Positions 18,735-26,095 of a stretch of DNA of 64,000 nt are shown here, in pieces. The notes under the pieces were generated by a model that did no database searches, was not told the origin of the DNA, and was given only the letters and a program-made list of their open reading frames with translations. The translations under genes and the position numbers were made by a program. How positions within the stretch are numbered: the stretch's first letter is position 1; every line of letters starts with the position of its first letter. Source of the DNA: Truepera sp. (lineage in GTDB: Bacteria > Deinococcota > Deinococci > Deinococcales > Trueperaceae); NCBI GenBank assembly GCA_032027045.1, contig JAVSMU010000001.1, positions 1,934,039 to 1,998,038 of the forward strand. Direction: 5' to 3'.

Positions 18735-19367
18735 TCAGTTTCCCTTGGTGCGCGGTCGGCGCACCGTCTGCAGGTACGGGTAACGCTCGAGCATCCGTCG
18801 CACGTCCTGGAACAGCGCCACCCCCTCGTCCACGCTGCGCGGCACCTCCTGGATGCGGAGGTAGGCCGTGTGGCCGCTCGGGAACACCACGGTCGGGGTG
18901 CCGAAGATGTCCCTGGCCGCCGCACGCATGTGCTCTTGAGCCAGCACCGTGCGGCATTCCGGGTTGGCGAGCTCGTGCTCGAACAACGCCAAGTCGAGGC
19001 CCACTTCGTTGGCAACGCCCGCCACCGTGGCCCCGTTGAAAGGCTGGTAACGCATGTGGTTGGCGCGTTGCAGCGCGAGGCGGAACGCGTCGTGCGCCTG
19101 GGCGCCCTGCTTGCGAGCGGCCAGCGAGGCCAGGAACGGTAGCAGGCCCTTGCACCCTCCCCCATCTCCCCTGTCCAGCGGCTCGTTCCAGAGCTGCCAC
19201 GCGTTCACCGCCCCCGGGGCCCTACGAGCGTGTTCGCTCTGGTAGAGCGAGAAGTGTTCCCAACGGACGTCCAAGCCAAGCGGCTCGCTGATGAGCGCGA
19301 AGAGTTCCGCCGCGCGCCAGGAGAATGGGCAGATGTAATCGAAATACACGGTGACGCGCTCTGGCAT
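18735..19367 (-). CDS. DsbA-family (FrnE/HCCA-isomerase-like) protein
   Basis: A 210-residue cytosolic thioredoxin-fold protein with a large helical insertion. The N-terminal motif is VYFDYICPFSWRA: only the first cysteine of the CxxC is present (CPFS), and the cis-Pro loop is IFGTPTVVF. This pattern is shared by FrnE-like and 2-hydroxychromene-2-carboxylate-isomerase-like members of the DSBA clan, so the reaction may be isomerase-like or glutathione/bacillithiol-linked rather than disulfide exchange. There is no signal peptide. Same strand as the PP2C-kinase genes, 33 bp upstream of them. Confidence 0.75.
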   Translation of the reverse strand: MPERVTVYFDYICPFSWRAAELFALISEPLGLDVRWEHFSLYQSEHARRAPGAVNAWQLWNEPLDRGDGGGCKGLLPFLASLAARKQGAQAHDAFRLALQRANHMRYQPFNGATVAGVANEVGLDLALFEHELANPECRTVLAQEHMRAAARDIFGTPTVVFPSGHTAYLRIQEVPRSVDEGVALFQDVRRMLERYPYLQTVRRPRTKGN

Positions 19368-19445
19368 GCCGTCATTGCATCATCGGGCTCGGCGCCCTTG
19401 GGTAGTGGCCGACACAGGAGCACCGAAGGTCGAGCAGCCGAGTCG

Positions 19446-19751
19446 TCAGTTGGGATCCTCGCTACCGTCGTCAGGCAGGGCCTGAAGGCCCGTCCCGTCG
19501 TCCCGGGCCGGCGGCTCGGGGATGACGCCGAAGCGGCCCTCGTAGCGGCGGATGTTGTCCTCCAGGCTCCTAAGAAGCGCCTTGGCGTGCCGCGGGCTGG
19601 TGACCAACCGCGCGGTCACGACGGGCTGCTGACCGGGCATCACCAGCACGAAGTCGAGGAGAAACTCATCCGGCGTGTGGGCTATCACGGCCCCGTTCGT
19701 CGGGCGACCGCGGGCCGTCTCCTTGTCGATCTCGAGCTTGAGCGGGTTCAT
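19446..19751 (-). CDS. DUF3467 protein
   Basis: A 101-residue protein matching the small DUF3467 family, whose function is unknown to me. Characteristic segments are NGAVIAHTPDEFLLDFVLVMPG, then VTARLVTSPRHAKALLRSLEDNIRRYEGRFG, followed by an acidic, disordered tail. In other phyla the family is often found beside gliding, motility or nucleotide genes. Here it sits between a DsbA-like gene and two roadblock genes on the same strand. The ATG has TAGCCT 5 nt upstream. Confidence 0.8.
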   Translation of the reverse strand: MNPLKLEIDKETARGRPTNGAVIAHTPDEFLLDFVLVMPGQQPVVTARLVTSPRHAKALLRSLEDNIRRYEGRFGVIPEPPARDDGTGLQALPDDGSEDPN

Positions 19752-19756
19752 GCCAC

Positions 19757-19762
19757 AGGCTA
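19757..19762 (-). promoter_or_regulatory. Leaderless-type -10 box for DUF3467 gene
   Basis: TAGCCT on the minus strand ends 5 nt before the ATG at 19751. Confidence 0.45.
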
Positions 19763-19784
19763 ACCGCGGAGCGGCCGGCGGGTC

Positions 19785-20183
19785 TCAGCCTTCGACCGCC
19801 AGCTCCTCCAACCTGGTCAAGCGGTTCCTGACCGCGAAGCGGGCTCGACCCAGGTCCGCGTCCGATTCCAAGGCCATCACGACCACCCGGTCGCTTTTCG
19901 TGAGCGGCACGAACAGGAGGGGTCCCGTGTCGAGGTCGAGCATCATTTGCTTGGGGCGTGAGGCGCCCGAATCGCCGTCGCCGCTACCGGGGAGTAGCTC
20001 GCCGAGGGCCGTGGCGGCGGCCAGGGTGGTCGTCATGACGCCGGCCGCACGCGCCATGACCGCATCGTCGTGGCTGCGGCCAGCCAGCATGTCGCCGGCG
20101 CCGTCGACCAGTGCTGCTACGGTCGCGCCGCGAACGGCCAGGAGCTCGTCCAGCACGGCTTCCAACGCCGGTATACCGCTCAT
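19785..20183 (-). CDS. Roadblock/LC7-domain protein (second of pair)
   Basis: A 132-residue roadblock/LC7 fold: helix ALEAVLDELLAVRGATVAALVDGAGDMLAG, a central helix (AAGVMTTTLAAATALGELL) and strands around LLFVPLTKSDRVVVMAL. Bacterial roadblock proteins such as MglB dimerise and act as GTPase-activating partners of small Ras-like GTPases, or as polarity scaffolds. Its ATG overlaps the stop of the upstream roadblock gene (ATGA), so a heterodimer is likely. No MglA-like GTPase is present in this window. Confidence 0.78.
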   Translation of the reverse strand: MSGIPALEAVLDELLAVRGATVAALVDGAGDMLAGRSHDDAVMARAAGVMTTTLAAATALGELLPGSGDGDSGASRPKQMMLDLDTGPLLFVPLTKSDRVVVMALESDADLGRARFAVRNRLTRLEELAVEG

Positions 20184-20572
20184 GCGAACGCCCCGGCCAG
20201 TTCGCTAGCCACTTCGGCGGCGAGGCGTCTTACGGAGCCCAGGTCGGCGCTGGCGCCCACGACCACGAACAGGAAGAGCTCGCCGTTCACGCGCCGAGCG
20301 AGGTAGCCGCCGCTCTCCGAGAGCGCCACGAGTTCGTCGATCCGTGCGCCCAACTGCTGGCTCATCTCACCCGCCACGATCGTGAGCACGGACGTGAGGT
20401 CGGCGGCCACGCGCTCCAGCTCGTCGGCGCCCGGCGCCGAGCGGAGCTTGCTCGCCTGAGCGTCGTTGGGGTGGCGCTCGACGAGGAGCCCGTCCATGCC
20501 CACGACGGCCACGACCCGGCACCCGGGCAGCCGGGACCAGAGTCCAGCGAGGACGTCCTCGAGGTTCATCAT
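20180..20572 (-). CDS. Roadblock/LC7-domain protein (first of pair)
   Basis: About 130 residues with the same fold as its downstream neighbour: NLEDVLAGLWSRLPGCRVVAVVGMDGLLVERH, a helix ERVAADLTSVLTIVAGEMSQQL, and GGYLARRVNGELFLFVVVG. Two ATG codons (20572, 20569) follow a non-conserved TTG-initiated extension; 20572 is chosen. Four-nucleotide overlap with the next gene implies translational coupling. It is divergent from the nucleoside phosphorylase gene. Confidence 0.78.
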   Translation of the reverse strand: MMNLEDVLAGLWSRLPGCRVVAVVGMDGLLVERHPNDAQASKLRSAPGADELERVAADLTSVLTIVAGEMSQQLGARIDELVALSESGGYLARRVNGELFLFVVVGASADLGSVRRLAAEVASELAGAFA

Positions 20573-20635
20573 CGGCGGCACTCTAGCACTCGCCAAACGC
20601 CTTCGGCGTGGGGCTGTTCATACGTCCCTGCCTGC

Positions 20636-20641
20636 TATCAT
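20636..20641 (+). promoter_or_regulatory. Leaderless-type -10 box for nucleoside phosphorylase
   Basis: TATCAT ends 8 nt before the ATG at 20650. Confidence 0.45.
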
Positions 20642-20649
20642 GAGAACCG

Positions 20650-21357
20650 ATGACGCAACTTCACGTTCGCGCACCCGAGGGCGCCGTAGCACCCATCGTC
20701 CTGCTACCCGGCGACCCGGACCGAGCCACTCTGGTGGCGGAACGCTTCCTGACGAACCCGGAGCCTTACAACACCTACCGGCACCTGTACGGCTACACGG
20801 GCACCTACCAGGGCGTCCGCGTGAGCGTCCAGGCCACCGGCATGGGCTGCCCGAGCCTCGCGATCGTGGTCGAGGAGCTCGTGCGCGAGGGCGCGAAGAC
20901 GCTCGTGCGCATCGGCACCGCCGGCGTCGTCGGCGCGGGTATCACTCCAGGCGACCTGATCGTCGCCACCGGCAGCGTCGCCAACGACGGCACCACCCGT
21001 CAGTACCTAGGCCCAGCCAGCTACACGGCCGTCCCGGACTTCGAGCTGACCCAGACTCTGGTCGCCGCCGCCAAGCGCCGGAAACCGGCCACGCACGTCG
21101 GTCTCATCCAGACCGACGACGCCTTCTACGCCGTTACCCAGGCGGCCACGGTCGAGCTCGCTGCCAAAGGCGTGCTGGCGCTGGAGATGGAGGCCTCGGC
21201 CCTCTTCATGCTGGGCAAACTCAGAAGCGTCAGAACCGGCTGCATGCTCGTGGCCAGCAACCGCATCGGCGACGCCTCGTTCGTCGCACCGGAGATCTTG
21301 GACGAGGCGATCCTCGAGATGATCGAGGCGACCCTGAACGCCTGCGTGGCCCCCTGA
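20650..21357 (+). CDS. PNP/UDP-family nucleoside phosphorylase
   Basis: A 235-residue trimeric/hexameric-type nucleoside phosphorylase, splitting purine or uracil nucleosides with phosphate for base salvage. Conserved features are LLPGDPDRA (phosphate loop) at residues 18-26, the VSVQATGMGCPS segment, RIGTAGVVG, and the ribose-binding ALEMEASALFML (family MEA/ME motif). The GDPDRA loop and hexameric-type length point to DeoD- or Udp-like enzymes; base preference cannot be settled from sequence. Located upstream of beta-oxidation-type genes without an obvious link. Confidence 0.88.
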   Translation: MTQLHVRAPEGAVAPIVLLPGDPDRATLVAERFLTNPEPYNTYRHLYGYTGTYQGVRVSVQATGMGCPSLAIVVEELVREGAKTLVRIGTAGVVGAGITPGDLIVATGSVANDGTTRQYLGPASYTAVPDFELTQTLVAAAKRRKPATHVGLIQTDDAFYAVTQAATVELAAKGVLALEMEASALFMLGKLRSVRTGCMLVASNRIGDASFVAPEILDEAILEMIEATLNACVAP

Positions 21358-21389
21358 GGCAGCGCGCGTTCGGCGAGAGGAGTAAACGG

Positions 21390-22229
21390 ATGAAAGTAGC
21401 GGTCATCGGAGCGGGCGCCATGGGCTCGGGCATCGCACAGACCTGTGCGCTGGCCGGGCACGAGGTAACCCTCCTGGACACCGATCACGGGGCCCTGGAG
21501 CGCGCGGAGAAGACCATGCGCGGCAGCTTGGCGCGCATGGTGAAGAAGGAGACGATCGACAAGGCGGCAGCCGACGAGGCGATGACGCGAGTGACGGCCA
21601 GGCACGGGATCAGCGGGCTCGAGGACGCCGGCGTGATCATCGAGGCCGTCTTCGAGTCGCTCGAGGTCAAGCGCGAGGTCTGGGGTCAGCTGGCGGCGAT
21701 CACGTCGAAGGGCGCGCTCCTCGCCACCAACACCTCCAGCCTCTCGGTCACGGCCATCGCCGAGTTCAGCGGGCGCCCCGAACGCTTCTGCGGCATGCAC
21801 TTCTTCAACCCCGTGCCGATGATGGCGCTGGTAGAGGTCGTCCGCGGGCTCCGCTCCAGCGAGGAAGCCGTCGAGCAGGCCAGGGCGTTCGCCGAGGGCA
21901 TCGGCAAGACGCCCATCGTGTGCGAGGACAAGCCGGGTTTCATCGTCAACCGCCTGCTGGTGCCTTACATCAACGACGCCATCCACGCCCTCTCGGAAGG
22001 GGTGGCCAGCGCCGAGGACATCGACCGGGCCATGAAGCTGGGCGCCAACATGCCCATCGGGCCGCTGGCCCTCGCCGACCTGGTGGGGCTCGACGTGAGC
22101 CTCGCGGCGGCCGAGTCCTTGCTGACCGAGTTCGGCGATCCGAAGTTCAGGGTGGCGCCGCTCCTTCGTCAGATGGTCCGCGCCGGCAAGCTCGGCCGCA
22201 AGTCGGGCGAGGGCTTCTACAACTACTGA
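21390..22229 (+). CDS. 3-hydroxyacyl-CoA (3-hydroxybutyryl-CoA) dehydrogenase
   Basis: A 279-residue NAD(P)-dependent dehydrogenase interconverting acetoacetyl-CoA and 3-hydroxybutyryl-CoA. The Rossmann motif VIGAGAMGSGIAQ starts at residue 5. The catalytic segment FCGMHFFNPVPMMALVEVV carries the conserved His and Asn, and the C-terminal domain ends GRKSGEGFYNY, typical of the short HBD/PaaH form. ATG 21390 follows a strong GAGAGGAG site. It is followed by an enoyl-CoA hydratase on the same strand, so the pair carries out two consecutive beta-oxidation-type steps; a thiolase lies about 4 kb further on the opposite strand. Confidence 0.93.
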   Translation: MKVAVIGAGAMGSGIAQTCALAGHEVTLLDTDHGALERAEKTMRGSLARMVKKETIDKAAADEAMTRVTARHGISGLEDAGVIIEAVFESLEVKREVWGQLAAITSKGALLATNTSSLSVTAIAEFSGRPERFCGMHFFNPVPMMALVEVVRGLRSSEEAVEQARAFAEGIGKTPIVCEDKPGFIVNRLLVPYINDAIHALSEGVASAEDIDRAMKLGANMPIGPLALADLVGLDVSLAAAESLLTEFGDPKFRVAPLLRQMVRAGKLGRKSGEGFYNY

Positions 22230-22308
22230 CCGAACCGATCACCCACCTTTAGGGGCCCCATGGCCCGACCCGTGGCGCCCCGTGGCCCACCCGACAGGGA
22301 GCTGGAAC

Positions 22309-23136
22309 ATGAGCGACGAGCACGACCCGAACACCGACGGCCTGGAAGACCTGGGCGAGGTCTCCTTCGAGCACCTGCGCTACGAGCTCGACGGCGAGGT
22401 AGCCATCATCACCGTCGACCGCCAGCAAGCCCTCAACGCCCTCAACCAGGACGTGCTGTACGAGTTGGGGTTGGCCTTCGACCTGGCGGCCTCCGACACG
22501 GAAGTACACGCCCTCGTCATCACCGGCGCCGGCCGCGCCTTCGTGGCAGGCGCCGACATCGCCGACCTGCGAGACCTTGGCGACTCCTTCGCGGGCCGCG
22601 ACACCTCCCTTGGCGGCCAGGACGTGGCCAATACCCTCGCCTCCCTGCCCTTCCCCACCGTCGCCGCCATCAACGGCTTCGCGCTCGGCGGCGGCCTCGA
22701 ACTGGCGCTAGCGGCCGACCTGCGGGTGGCGGCGCCAGGTGCCCGCATGGGCCTGCCGGAGGTGGGGTTGGGGCTCATCCCGGGCTTCGGCGGCACGCAG
22801 CGCCTGCCCCGCCTGATCGGTCAGAGCCGGGCCCTAGACCTGATACTCACGGCGCGCCACGTCGCGGCCGACGAGGCGCTGCAGTTGGGCCTCGTCAACC
22901 GCGTTGCCGAGGACGCGCTCGAGGCGGCCGTGGCGCTCGCGCGCCAGGCTGCGAAGAACGCGCCGATCGCGCTGGGCCTGGCGAAGGAGGCCGTCGTTCG
23001 CGGCCTCGAGGTGACGCTGCAGCAGGGACTCGAGATCGAGGCCGACCTCTTCGGCATGGTGGTCACCACCGCCGACATGCGTGAGGGCACGAGCGCCTTC
23101 TTGGAGAAGCGCTCAGCGAAGTGGTCAGACAGCTGA
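22309..23136 (+). CDS. Enoyl-CoA hydratase/isomerase
   Basis: A 275-residue crotonase-fold enzyme hydrating trans-2-enoyl-CoA to 3-hydroxyacyl-CoA. It has the oxyanion-hole segments AFVAGADIADL and FALGGGLELALAADLR, with both catalytic glutamates (GGGLE and PEVGLGLIPGFGG). An acidic N-terminal tail of about 20 residues precedes the domain. ATG 22309 has GGGAGCTGG upstream. Pairs with the upstream 3-hydroxyacyl-CoA dehydrogenase. The 79-bp gap between the two genes contains short CCGTGGC-type imperfect repeats. Confidence 0.92.
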   Translation: MSDEHDPNTDGLEDLGEVSFEHLRYELDGEVAIITVDRQQALNALNQDVLYELGLAFDLAASDTEVHALVITGAGRAFVAGADIADLRDLGDSFAGRDTSLGGQDVANTLASLPFPTVAAINGFALGGGLELALAADLRVAAPGARMGLPEVGLGLIPGFGGTQRLPRLIGQSRALDLILTARHVAADEALQLGLVNRVAEDALEAAVALARQAAKNAPIALGLAKEAVVRGLEVTLQQGLEIEADLFGMVVTTADMREGTSAFLEKRSAKWSDS

Positions 23137-23191
23137 GCTGAAGCTGGGGCCAAGACGCCAAGCGAGCGGCGTGCCGCGCTTAACATGCGGC

Positions 23192-24208
23192 ATGCCGTTT
23201 CGCATCAAGGTATCGCTGGCGATAATCGCCCTGCTCGTGCTCCTGGTCGTCTTCCTGCCCCTCGTCGTCAGGATCCCGCCGCCCGCGAACACCCTCTCAC
23301 TCGAGGCCGCGGTGGCTGCCGTCGACCGCCCGGACGGGCGGCTGCTGGACGTGGACGGCGTGCAGCTCTACACCACCTTCACCCCGTACTCCGGCACGGG
23401 CGAGGCGCCGCTGGCGTTCGTGCTGCTGCACGGCTACGCCTCCAACGCCTTCTCTTTCGACGCCATCAGGGAGGGCCTCGCAGCCTTCGGTGACGTGGTG
23501 GCCTTCGATCGGCCCGGTTTCGGCCTCTCCTCGCGGCCGCAGCCGGACGATTTCCGCGGCAGCGAGAACCCTTACGGCCCGGAGGCGCAAGTGAGGCAGA
23601 CGGTCGACCTCATCGACCGCCTCGGGCTCGAGCGCGTGGTGCTGGTAGGCGACAACTCGGGTGGCGTCCTGGCGCTCGAGGTGGCCCTCCAGCATCCCGA
23701 ACTGGTGGCGGGCCTCGTGCTGGTGGCGACACCCGCCTATCTCCTCAGCCAGGGCGGGGGGGCGCCGAAGTGGCTGCTCGCCACCCCTCAGCTGCGGCGG
23801 GTCGGGCCCATGCTCATGCGCCAGGTCGCAGGACCTCCGGGGGAGCAGATGTACACGGGCGCCTGGTTCGACGGCACCAAGGCCACGGACGCTCAGCGCG
23901 AGGCGCGGATGATCGGCACCACCGTCGCCGGCTGGGACCAGGGGCTGTGGCAGGTCACCCTCGCGGGCCCCCCGGTCAGCCTCGAGGGACGCGTGCAGCA
24001 GGTGCGTGCCCCCGCCCTCGTGGTGGCCGGTGCCGCCGCCGGGAGCGTGCCGCTGTCCGAGTCGGAACGACTGGCTGAGGAGCTGCAGGATCCCACGCTG
24101 GTGAAGCTCGAGGCCTGCGGCGACCTACCGCAGGAGGAGTGCCCGGGCCAACTCCTCGGCCTCGTTGCCGACTGGCTAACGGGCGCCGGCGGTCTCATAG
24201 CGCGGTAG
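23192..24208 (+). CDS. Membrane-anchored alpha/beta hydrolase fold, catalytic triad lost
   Basis: A 338-residue protein with an N-terminal signal anchor (SLAIIALLVLLVVFLPLVV) and a clear alpha/beta hydrolase domain: FVLLHGYASNAFSFD, FDRPGFGLSS, LGLERVVLVGDNSGGVLAL. In the nucleophile elbow the expected G-H-S-x-G-G reads G153-D-N155-S-G-G, so Asn replaces the nucleophile unless Ser156 acts one position late. The acid position (VVAGAAAGSVP) has no Asp, and the His in the final loop (usually GCGHxP) is Asp311 in EACGDLP. No histidine lies nearby. It is therefore predicted to be non-hydrolytic. Located between the enoyl-CoA hydratase and an M42 peptidase. Confidence 0.8.
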   Translation: MPFRIKVSLAIIALLVLLVVFLPLVVRIPPPANTLSLEAAVAAVDRPDGRLLDVDGVQLYTTFTPYSGTGEAPLAFVLLHGYASNAFSFDAIREGLAAFGDVVAFDRPGFGLSSRPQPDDFRGSENPYGPEAQVRQTVDLIDRLGLERVVLVGDNSGGVLALEVALQHPELVAGLVLVATPAYLLSQGGGAPKWLLATPQLRRVGPMLMRQVAGPPGEQMYTGAWFDGTKATDAQREARMIGTTVAGWDQGLWQVTLAGPPVSLEGRVQQVRAPALVVAGAAAGSVPLSESERLAEELQDPTLVKLEACGDLPQEECPGQLLGLVADWLTGAGGLIAR

Positions 24209-24211
24209 ACT
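24206..24211 (+). promoter_or_regulatory. Leaderless-type -10 box for M42 peptidase
   Basis: TAGACT ends 7 nt before the ATG at 24219 and overlaps the stop of the preceding gene. Confidence 0.5.
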
Positions 24212-24218
24212 CGCGACC

Positions 24219-25274
24219 ATGGAGTTATTGAAGCGTCTGTCGGAGGCGCCCGGCGTGCCGGGGCGCGAGGAGGAGGTCCGCGCCATCGTGCGCGCCGAGA
24301 TAGAGGGCCTGGTCGACGAGGTCTCGGTCGACGCCATGGGCAACCTCATGGCGCTCAAGCGCGCCGGTAAGGAAGGCGCGCCCAAGGTGATGGTGGCCGC
24401 GCACATGGACGAGATCGGCTTCCTCGTGCGCTTCTTAGACGACAAGGGCTTCCTGAGGGTGCAGCAACTAGGCGGCTTCGACCCGCGCAACCTCTTCGCG
24501 CGGCAGGTTCACGTGCACGCCTCCATCTCCGGCGAGACGCTGGTGGGCGTCATGAACCCCGCCGGCAAGCCGATCCACATCAGCACCACCGAGGAGCGCG
24601 CTAAGGTGCCCACGCTCGATGCGTTCTACGTGGACCTCGGCCTCCCCGCCGACCAGGTCAAGGCCAAGGTGCGCTTGGGCGACATGATCACGTTGCGCCA
24701 ACAGTTCGAGGACCTGGGCGAGGTCGTGACGGGCAAGGCGCTCGACGACCGGACGGGCTGCTGGATCCTCATCCAGGCCATCAAGCGCCTGAGTGGCGTG
24801 AGCATGAACGCCGACCTCTACGCGGTCTTCACGACGCAGGAGGAGATCGGCCTGCGCGGTGCTCAGGCGGGCGCGTTCTCGGTGGCGCCGGACGTGGGCG
24901 TGGCGCTGGATACCACGCTGGCGGTCGACACTCCCGAGATCGGCGACCACCTCAGGGTCACGCAACTCGGCCACGGCACGGCCCTCAAGGTGATGGACTC
25001 GAGCATCGTGAGCACGCGCTGGCTGCTCGACCATTTCATCGCCCTGGCGGAGAAACACGGCATCAAGTACCAGTTGGAGGTGCTGCCGCTCGGCGGCAAC
25101 GACGCCGCGGCCCTGCAGAAGGGCCGGGGCGGTGCGGCCGCGTTCACGATCTCCACGCCGTCGCGCTACGTTCACACCGTCACCGAGATGGTCTCCAAGT
25201 CAGACCTGGAGGGGGCCGTGCAACTCCTCACCGCTTTCATGCGAGAGGGCGTCGAGCTGGGTGAACGCGTCTGA
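24219..25274 (+). CDS. M42-family metallo-aminopeptidase
   Basis: A 351-residue dinuclear zinc/cobalt exopeptidase of the M42 (glutamyl aminopeptidase/TET-like) family that trims small peptides in the cytoplasm. All ligands are visible: AAHMDEIGF (His), ALDDRTGC (bridging Asp), TTQEEIGLRGA (catalytic Glu and ligand Glu), ALDTTLAVDTP (Asp) and SRYVHTVTEM (His). Full length for the family; TET-like dodecamers are possible. Initiated at ATG with a TANNNT box inside the end of the preceding gene, so it probably has its own promoter. Downstream is a degenerate phosphoesterase. Confidence 0.93.
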   Translation: MELLKRLSEAPGVPGREEEVRAIVRAEIEGLVDEVSVDAMGNLMALKRAGKEGAPKVMVAAHMDEIGFLVRFLDDKGFLRVQQLGGFDPRNLFARQVHVHASISGETLVGVMNPAGKPIHISTTEERAKVPTLDAFYVDLGLPADQVKAKVRLGDMITLRQQFEDLGEVVTGKALDDRTGCWILIQAIKRLSGVSMNADLYAVFTTQEEIGLRGAQAGAFSVAPDVGVALDTTLAVDTPEIGDHLRVTQLGHGTALKVMDSSIVSTRWLLDHFIALAEKHGIKYQLEVLPLGGNDAAALQKGRGGAAAFTISTPSRYVHTVTEMVSKSDLEGAVQLLTAFMREGVELGERV

Positions 25275-25340
25275 TCACCTCCACCAAGCATGAGCGCCGC
25301 TGACGGGGTGGGGGCCGGCGCCGAACGCCGCGGCGGACCC

Positions 25341-26087
25341 ATGACCATCGGCCTCATCAGCGACGTTCATGCGAACGTCATCGCGCTGGAGGCGGCGCTC
25401 GAGGCGCTCAAGCGGCGCCGCGTCGACACCATCCTCTGCCTTGGCGACCTGGTGGGCTACGGCCCGGCGCCTAATGAGGCCATCGACCTGATCCGCTCCG
25501 AGGGCATCGAGTGCACGTTGGGGGCGTCCGACGAACGCCTCGCCTTCGGCTTCATCTCCGCGTCCAAGAAGCGCCACGGGGTGGCCGACGAGATCCTCTC
25601 TTGGACCCGGGGCGTCCTCGAACCCTCGCACCTGGCCTTCTTGCAGGGCCTGCCCGTTCAGAAACGGATACAGACCCCGGCCGGTTGGCTGCGGTTCTTC
25701 CACGGCACCGTCGACAACACGAACGAACGCCTCAACCTCAACCAGGACCCGCACTCGCTGACGCGCATGCTGGAACGGCACCGGTGCTCGATACTCGCCT
25801 CGGGCGCCACGCACGTGCCGTTCTTCCGCCGCGTGGGCCCCAACGGCCTGGTCGTGAATCCCGGCTCGGTCGGCCTGTCGCTGAACGGCGAGCCCGGCGC
25901 CGACTACGCGCTGCTGACGGTCAGCGAAGACAGCGTCGAGATCGAGATGGACAAGGTCGAATACGACTTCGCCGCCGTGGCATTCGAGATCGTCGCGTGG
26001 GGTATCTCGCCCATGGTGGCCGAGGCGGTGCAGATGGGCCGCCTGCCCGAGAAGCTGGCGGGCGGCATGGGTGACGGCCCCGCCTGA
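25341..26087 (+). CDS. Degenerate calcineurin-like metallophosphoesterase
   Basis: A 248-residue YfcE/MPP-fold protein. It starts MTIGLISDVHAN (Asp8, His10) and keeps LGDLVGYG (Asp36) and FFHGTVDN (His121), the usual first-metal ligands. The GNHD box reads GASD (Asn to Ala62, catalytic His to Ser63), and the GHTH box reads GATH (first His to Ala156, His158 retained). Loss of Asn, a metal His and the catalytic His implies weak or no phosphatase activity; a mononuclear site or binding role is possible. ATG 25341 is chosen over 25290 because homology begins there. Confidence 0.8.
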   Translation: MTIGLISDVHANVIALEAALEALKRRRVDTILCLGDLVGYGPAPNEAIDLIRSEGIECTLGASDERLAFGFISASKKRHGVADEILSWTRGVLEPSHLAFLQGLPVQKRIQTPAGWLRFFHGTVDNTNERLNLNQDPHSLTRMLERHRCSILASGATHVPFFRRVGPNGLVVNPGSVGLSLNGEPGADYALLTVSEDSVEIEMDKVEYDFAAVAFEIVAWGISPMVAEAVQMGRLPEKLAGGMGDGPA

Positions 26088-26095
26088 AGTCCGGC

